Both the position numbers and the translations under genes were made by a program. The notes below the pieces were generated by a model that made no database searches, was not told the origin of the DNA, and saw only the letters and a program-made list of their open reading frames with translations. Below are positions 6,506-10,157 of a stretch of 10,157 nucleotides of DNA, one piece after another. Source of the DNA: an uncultured Collinsella sp. (GTDB lineage: Bacteria > Actinomycetota > Coriobacteriia > Coriobacteriales > Coriobacteriaceae); the NCBI GenBank assembly GCA_900758375.1, contig CAAERJ010000018.1, positions 1 to 10,157 on the forward strand, written 5' to 3'. Numbering within the stretch: the first letter of the stretch is position 1; every line of letters starts with the position of its first letter.

Positions 6506-6578
6506 GGGCCGGGGTGTCTGCCTTGTTTTGAGAAGTTCGCGGAGCCCACTTCTCAAAACAAGGCAGACACCCCGGCCC
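6506..6578. repeat. Long perfect inverted repeat (31-base arms)
   Basis: Arms 6506-6536 and 6548-6578 are perfect reverse complements around an 11-base centre (6537-6547). The left arm begins GGGCCGGGGTGTCTGCC and ends TTTTGAGAAGT. No T-run follows on either strand, so this is not a classical intrinsic terminator, although a 31-bp RNA hairpin here could still shape the 3' end of the lacI-type transcript. Its sequence differs from the repeat at 5248-5313. No open reading frame or transposase lies inside it. Confidence 0.93.
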
Positions 6579-6653
6579 TCGTCCGTAAACTCTTCCGCTG
6601 GGCGAGCCATAGACGCCGCGCACCGATCTACTAAAGCGTGGGCTTGAAATTGG

Positions 6654-6662
6654 TGCTATATT
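6654..6662 (+). promoter_or_regulatory. Putative extended -10 promoter for the 162-residue gene
   Basis: TGCTATATT is an extended -10 (TG-n-TATATT, 5 of 6 to TATAAT), 37 bases upstream of the ATG at 6700. No good -35 is visible, as is usual for the extended type. Confidence 0.45.
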
Positions 6663-6699
6663 CGGCTTGAGTTGTTTAATGCTAGTACGGGAGGCTGAT

Positions 6700-7188
6700 A
6701 TGGGGCTGTTCAAGAAGAAAAACCCGCAGGATGCCTTTGATCCCGATGTGTTTACCATCACGGATACGATCTTGGACCCGCCGCGGTTTACGTTTTTGCC
6801 GGCTATCTACCAGGATGCCACGCGTCGCAAGTGGGCCGTGCATCAGCGCGGCGGCGAGCCGAAGATTTTTGACTATGCGGACGTGTTGCAGTGCGAAGTA
6901 GCCGAGGCGGGCGATCCGGAGGCCGAGGAAGTGGTCTCAAAACAGGAATTTGCCCAGCGTATCCTGGCAAATCCTGCCAAGGCGGCGAAAATGAATGCCG
7001 CCAAGCGTAATATGTGTCTTGGTATGGGCGTTGTTGTGGCGGTTCAGACGGGAAAAGACGAGGTTTCCAAATTAGAGATTCCCGTTATGACCGACGAAGT
7101 TAAACGCGATTCAAGTCTATATAAGTCGTATCGGAATGTCGCCGAGAAGATCAAGGCCGAATTTGATGCCATGGGAGGGCTGGCCTAA
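6700..7188 (+). CDS. Conserved-looking small protein of unknown function
   Basis: This 162-residue soluble protein is not assigned to a family with confidence. It starts MGLFKKKN, has no signal peptide, membrane segment or cysteine motif, and carries a mixed alpha/beta middle (about 28-70, with WAVHQRGGEPKIFDYADVLQ at 45-64). A second part (about 105-155) includes MGVVVAVQTGKDEV and a charged C-terminal helix. The MGLF-basic start and the IFDYADVLQCEV stretch resemble bacterial DUF4428-type proteins without their zinc-ribbon, but this is a weak impression. The ATG at 6700 has GGGAGG (6689-6694) at 5 bases; an in-frame TTG at 6667 lacks such a site. It ends only 38 bases before the first GntR gene with no terminator between, so they may be co-transcribed. 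Confidence 0.8.
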   Translation: MGLFKKKNPQDAFDPDVFTITDTILDPPRFTFLPAIYQDATRRKWAVHQRGGEPKIFDYADVLQCEVAEAGDPEAEEVVSKQEFAQRILANPAKAAKMNAAKRNMCLGMGVVVAVQTGKDEVSKLEIPVMTDEVKRDSSLYKSYRNVAEKIKAEFDAMGGLA

Positions 7189-7226
7189 TTTTGGCGGCAT
7201 ACGTTTCTGAATGAGGAGTCTGTGCA

Positions 7227-7994
7227 ATGGCAGGCGAATCTTATGCAATTCCCCCCAAAGATCGTGCTGTTGAGGGAATTCTTTGGTATATCCAGCACCA
7301 TCAGCTTGCCGGCGGTGATCGCCTACCGGCCGAGCGCGTGCTGTGCGAAGAGATTGGCGTTTCGCGTACGGCGTTGCGCGCCGGTATCACGCGGCTCATC
7401 TCTTGTGGAACGCTCGAGAGCCGTCGCGGATCGGGTACGTATGTGTGTCCCCCCAAGCCGCTGAACATCTTCCAGGAAACGTATAACTTTTCCGATGCTG
7501 TGCGGACTGCCGGCCTGCACCCCTCTTCTCGTCTGGTTTCCACCGGGACCATCGAGGCGGATGAGGCGCTTGCCGACAAGCTTGGGGTGTCTGTAGGCGC
7601 TCCTTTGCTTCGCATGCAGCGCGTTCGACTTATTGAGGGCGAGCCGGCGTCAATCGAGACGGCTCACGTTAACCTGTCCCTGTGTCCATCGCTTACCGAG
7701 CACGATTTTGAGTGCGAGAGCCTTTACGATGTCTTGCTCAAAGAAGGTGGCGTGCGTGTTGAGCATGGACGTGAGCATATCTCCATCTCGCATTTGAACG
7801 TCGAAGAGGCCGAGCTGCTCCAGCAAGAAGAGGGAACGCCGGTGTTCTATGAGAGCTCGATCGAATTTGATAAGGACATGCGTTTTGTGGAGCATTGCAA
7901 ATCGGTGATTTTGCCCACAAAGTTCCGCTTTGCCGATAACGGCGAAGAGAACGGCATGAGGAGCGTGGCAGGTGAACAATGGCTGAAACAGTAG
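7227..7994 (+). CDS. GntR-family regulator, HutC subfamily (UTRA domain), first of a pair
   Basis: This is a ligand-responsive DNA-binding regulator of 255 residues. The winged helix-turn-helix is at about 11-75: RLPAERVLCEEIGVSRTALR (32-51) and wing SRRGSGTYV (65-73). The UTRA effector domain covers about 85-235, with LLRMQRVRLIEGEPASIE (127-144) and a closing strand VEHCKSVILP (221-230). HutC/FarR-type regulators usually sense sugar phosphates, amino acids or their derivatives. The ATG at 7227 has GAGGAG (7213-7218) at 8 bases. Its last 16 bases overlap the start of the second GntR gene in another frame, implying translational coupling. With the SIS genes downstream, it is likely a regulator of their operon. 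The C-terminal tail after about residue 236 is extra and without homology. Confidence 0.93.
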   Translation: MAGESYAIPPKDRAVEGILWYIQHHQLAGGDRLPAERVLCEEIGVSRTALRAGITRLISCGTLESRRGSGTYVCPPKPLNIFQETYNFSDAVRTAGLHPSSRLVSTGTIEADEALADKLGVSVGAPLLRMQRVRLIEGEPASIETAHVNLSLCPSLTEHDFECESLYDVLLKEGGVRVEHGREHISISHLNVEEAELLQQEEGTPVFYESSIEFDKDMRFVEHCKSVILPTKFRFADNGEENGMRSVAGEQWLKQ

Positions 7995-8692
7995 ATGCCA
8001 TCCCGGTCTATATGCGCATTCGACGCCGCATCGAGGAACGTATCGAGCGCGGTATATATCCCACGGGTTCCATGATTCCGTCCGAAAAAGACCTCGCCGA
8101 GGAATTTGGTACGACACGCTTGACCATTCGAAGCGCTGTCGATGAGCTGGTTCGGCGCGGGCAGATTCGCCGTGTTCGGGGAAAAGGTGCCTTTGTGGCG
8201 CAGAAAGTACCTGCTTTTTTTGAACGCACGGTCGGTTTCCGTGAATCGGTCCGTGCTTCGGGCGGCGAGCCGTCCGTCCGTATTCTCGCGCGTTCCAAGC
8301 GTTATGCGGGGCCATATTACGCCGACCTGTTTGGCATCGCCGAGGACGACCTGCTCTATTCCGTTCGACGCCTGAACTGCATAAACGGTAGCCCCGTATC
8401 GATTGAGAAGGCGCTGATTCCCTGCCTGCTGTTCCCAACCATCGAAGATATTGACGTGTCGGTCTTCAGTTTGTACGAGACCTATGAGATGCTGGGCCGA
8501 AAGCCAGTCATGGCACAGGAAAAGCTCGATATCGAAGCGCTGGGCGCACGAGATGCCGGCCTCCTTGGACTGGAACAGGGCGATCTTGTTTTGCTTTTGG
8601 AATGCGTGAGCTATGACGCGAGCGGTCAGGCTATCGAGTATGTAAAGTCCTTCAATCGTGGCGATACGGGCGGCTACACCTATACGTACTAG
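7979..8692 (+). CDS. GntR-family regulator, HutC subfamily (UTRA domain), second of a pair
   Basis: This 237-residue regulator has the same architecture as its upstream partner but is clearly diverged from it. The winged helix-turn-helix is at about 8-74: PSEKDLAEEFGTTRLTIRSA (34-53) and wing RRVRGKGAFV (64-73). The UTRA domain covers about 80-230, with YSVRRLNCINGSPVSIEKAL (127-146) and LLECVSYDASGQAIEYVKS (205-223). The ATG at 7979 lies inside the end of the previous gene, preceded by AGGTG four bases upstream. It is followed by a 193-base regulatory gap and then the SIS gene on the same strand. The gap's GTATATAC site fits the HutC-type operator, so one or both of the pair probably bind there. 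The effector is unknown; a phosphorylated amino-sugar or sugar-amine would fit the context. Confidence 0.94.
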   Translation: MAETVDAIPVYMRIRRRIEERIERGIYPTGSMIPSEKDLAEEFGTTRLTIRSAVDELVRRGQIRRVRGKGAFVAQKVPAFFERTVGFRESVRASGGEPSVRILARSKRYAGPYYADLFGIAEDDLLYSVRRLNCINGSPVSIEKALIPCLLFPTIEDIDVSVFSLYETYEMLGRKPVMAQEKLDIEALGARDAGLLGLEQGDLVLLLECVSYDASGQAIEYVKSFNRGDTGGYTYTY

Positions 8693-8731
8693 CTGGTATT
8701 TTGTGAATAACGGCTGGGAAACTAACCAGTT

Positions 8732-8760
8732 TTGATCGTTGGGTCAGCTGTATATACAAC
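8732..8760 (+). promoter_or_regulatory. Putative promoter of the SIS operon
   Basis: TTGATC (8732-8737, 4 of 6) and TACAAC (8755-8760, 4 of 6) stand at 17 bases. The weak -10 overlaps the palindrome at 8749-8758, so a bound regulator would block it. Another weak pair, CTGTAA (8835-8840) and TACTAA (8858-8863), lies nearer the gene. Neither is strong. Confidence 0.3.
8749..8758. promoter_or_regulatory. HutC-type GntR operator
   Basis: TGTATATACA is a perfect 10-base palindrome, and its core GTATATAC fits the GTnTAnAC consensus known for HutC-subfamily GntR operators. It lies 57 bases after the second GntR gene and 127 bases before the SIS gene, in the gap between regulators of that subfamily and their likely target. 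Confidence 0.6.
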
Positions 8761-8846
8761 CTTACAGGGCTCAAAATCGACCGTTCGCCGATGGGGATAA
8801 ATTAATCGACAAAGAGATATCAAAAAGCCGTAACCTGTAACTGTGA

Positions 8847-8863
8847 TTGGTATCAAATACTAA
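8847..8863. promoter_or_regulatory. Imperfect 17-base dyad upstream of the SIS gene
   Basis: TTGGTAT-CAA-ATACTAA has 7-base arms with one mismatch, 22 bases before the ATG at 8886. Its GTAT/ATAC halves echo the palindrome at 8749-8758 but with wider spacing. It could be a second operator for the other GntR protein; it would also overlap the downstream candidate -10. Confidence 0.4.
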
Positions 8864-8885
8864 TGATTTGTTACGAGGTGAGACG

Positions 8886-10001
8886 ATGAAGATGCTCGAT
8901 TACGTTCAGCTTGCCCATGTGCGTATGGGGGAGAACCTCGAGCGTTCGTCTGAGCTGGTAGCGCAGCTCGTTGATATTTTCCAGTCCGGTTCTTTTGACG
9001 CGCTGCGCATCGTTGCTTCGGGTTCGTCGCGCCATGCCGCCGATTGCGCCCGCGATTACCTGCAAGATGCCCTGCAAATGCAGGTGTCCGTTGTGACGCC
9101 CGAGGCCTTCGTCGATTTTGAACACACCTATCCGCAGCATGTGCTCAACATTGCCGTTTCGCAGAGTGGCTATTCGACCAATACGATTGCGGCGCTCGAT
9201 TACATGCGCGCACACGATATGGCTGCAGTTGCGCTCACGGCAAACGTCGAGGCACCCATCAAGGAACACGCTGACATCGTTCTTGACTACGGTGTGGGCG
9301 TCGAGTCGGTGGACTTTGTGACTCTGGGCGTCGAGGTGCTCGTTGAGTACCTGGTGCTCTTTGGCATTTACGGCGGTCAGGCGCGCGGAACGATTGACGC
9401 CAAGGGCGTTGCCCAGCGTCTTGACGACCTGCGCGAGGCTATCCATGCCAATGCCGTGATGTGCAAGACCGCCGAGGCATATGTCCAAGACCACATGCTC
9501 GAGCTTTCTGAGCACACGCCCGCCATGGTCGTCGGCAACGGCCCCAACTATGGCGTTGCCGAAGAGGCGGCCCTCAAGCTGAGCGAGACCATCAAGATTC
9601 CTGCCATGCATCACGAAGGCGAGGAGTTCGTCCACGGTCCCGAGATGCAGATCGTTCCGGGCTATCTGGTGTTTATCGTCGACGATCCGCAGGGGTCGGA
9701 GCGTCTTGCGAATATCGCTGATGCGCTATCGAACGTTACGACAAAAACGGTGCTGCTCACGGCCCATCCCAAGGGTAGGGCTCACGAGGTTGCGGTGCCT
9801 CAGGTGGCTCCGCTGCTCAGCGCAATTCCCAATCTTGTGTTCTTCCAGACGATTGCGGCCATGATAGCCGAGCGTCTGAAGTCATGGGACGTGCACCCGT
9901 ATCTTGATGCCGTCTCCAAGCAAATGGAGGTCAAGGCAGAGGGCTACGAAGAGTCTGTCAATGCGCTTAAGGCCAAAGCGGCTGAGTGTTACGGAATGTA
10001 A
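8886..10001 (+). CDS. Double-SIS-domain sugar-phosphate isomerase/deglycase (GlmS C-terminal-like, no glutaminase domain)
   Basis: This 371-residue cytoplasmic enzyme acts on a phosphorylated amino-sugar or sugar-amine. It has two SIS domains and lacks the N-terminal glutaminase domain of GlmS. The first (about 30-165) holds ASGSSRHAADCARDYL (44-59) and SQSGYSTNT (92-100); the second (about 205-350) holds VGNGPNYGVAEEAALKLSET (216-235) and EEFVHGPEM (246-254). Glu234 and His250, 16 residues apart, match the GlmS pair Glu488/His504 and the FraB deglycase pair Glu214/His230, so it should be catalytic. Candidates are an Amadori-product deglycase (fructoselysine or glucoselysine phosphate, FrlB/Gfr-type) or an AgaS-like deaminase/isomerase. 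The ATG at 8886 has GAGGTGAG (8875-8882). It follows two GntR regulators and precedes another gene by 61 bases on the same strand. Confidence 0.92.
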   Translation: MKMLDYVQLAHVRMGENLERSSELVAQLVDIFQSGSFDALRIVASGSSRHAADCARDYLQDALQMQVSVVTPEAFVDFEHTYPQHVLNIAVSQSGYSTNTIAALDYMRAHDMAAVALTANVEAPIKEHADIVLDYGVGVESVDFVTLGVEVLVEYLVLFGIYGGQARGTIDAKGVAQRLDDLREAIHANAVMCKTAEAYVQDHMLELSEHTPAMVVGNGPNYGVAEEAALKLSETIKIPAMHHEGEEFVHGPEMQIVPGYLVFIVDDPQGSERLANIADALSNVTTKTVLLTAHPKGRAHEVAVPQVAPLLSAIPNLVFFQTIAAMIAERLKSWDVHPYLDAVSKQMEVKAEGYEESVNALKAKAAECYGM

Positions 10002-10062
10002 GCGGGTTTTTGATGCCCGTTGGCATGGGGGATGTGGAAACAACCCCAGAAAGGAGAGACAA

Positions 10063-10157
10063 ATGAAGGAAACCGAGAAGATCGAGATCATGCATTTCGA
10101 CCAGGAGGGCTATCTCGAGGACGGCAAGGCGCTCTACGAGACCGGCAAGAAGATGAC
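10063..10157 (+). CDS. 5' end of a second gene of the SIS operon, probably a SIS-domain protein
   Basis: Only 31 codons are in the window. The start is strong: AAGGAG (10051-10056) six bases before the ATG at 10063. The visible IMHFDQEGYLEDGKALYETG resembles the F-[ND]-x-E-x-[YF]-L opening of FrlB/AgaS-type SIS proteins, so a second SIS enzyme is likely but not shown. The 61-base gap after the first SIS gene has only a weak ATGCC/GGCAT hairpin and no T-tract terminator, which fits one operon. Paired SIS deglycases occur in the glucoselysine/fructoselysine (gfr) systems, next to mannose-type PTS genes. Confidence 0.7.
   Translation, partial: MKETEKIEIMHFDQEGYLEDGKALYETGKKM

Noticed and set aside
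5747..6610. 287-codon open frame on the minus strand
   Set aside because: Antisense to the LacI-type gene and spanning the 31-base inverted repeat; no domain seen.
7650..8438. 262-codon open frame on the minus strand
   Set aside because: Antisense to both GntR genes; no ribosome site or motif.
8693..8885. Possible riboswitch, such as a glmS-type ribozyme, before the SIS gene
   Set aside because: No recognisable conserved core or extended helices were found; only short dyads fitting protein operators.
1..10157. CRISPR arrays, tRNA or rRNA genes, transposase genes
   Set aside because: No regularly spaced repeats, no tRNA-like cloverleaf or rRNA segments, and no transposase motifs were seen by eye.

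Overview
The window looks like a chromosomal segment of a GC-rich, gut-type actinobacterium of the class Coriobacteriia, most like Collinsella. This rests on the GC-rich codon use, the gene set, and the protein style, such as a secreted PcsB-type coiled-coil cell-wall hydrolase and a 320-residue MurB. The genus call is inference, not proof.

Left part (1-2643, minus strand): a 3'-truncated malQ (4-alpha-glucanotransferase, GH77), then galE (UDP-glucose 4-epimerase). The two are separate transcription units. galE ends at a strong intrinsic terminator (1526-1559). malQ has its own putative promoter, with a perfect inverted repeat between its -35 and -10 boxes. Between galE and the next, divergent gene lie about 270 bases with a tandem 13-base repeat at 20-base spacing.

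Middle part (2910-6451): a secreted cell-wall hydrolase with a twin-arginine-type leader, PcsB-like coiled coils and a C-terminal cysteine-peptidase-like domain (plus). It converges on murB (minus) at a shared terminator. murB is divergent from a LacI-family repressor gene (plus). Two long, perfect, unrelated inverted repeats (arms 23 and 31 bases) flank the lacI-type gene. Neither has a T-tract, so they look more like REP- or MITE-type elements than terminators.

Right part (6700-10157, all plus): a 162-residue protein of unknown function, two overlapping GntR-family (HutC subfamily, UTRA domain) regulators, a 193-base regulatory gap, a double-SIS-domain enzyme, and the first 31 codons of another gene that probably also encodes a SIS protein. 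The gap holds GTATATAC, an exact fit to the HutC-type operator consensus, so the regulators probably control the SIS genes. The SIS enzyme keeps the Glu/His pair used by GlmS-type isomerases and by FraB/FrlB-type deglycases. The simplest reading is a locus for catabolism of an amino-sugar or sugar-amine (Amadori) phosphate, with the transporter genes possibly just beyond the window. The substrate cannot be read from the sequence.
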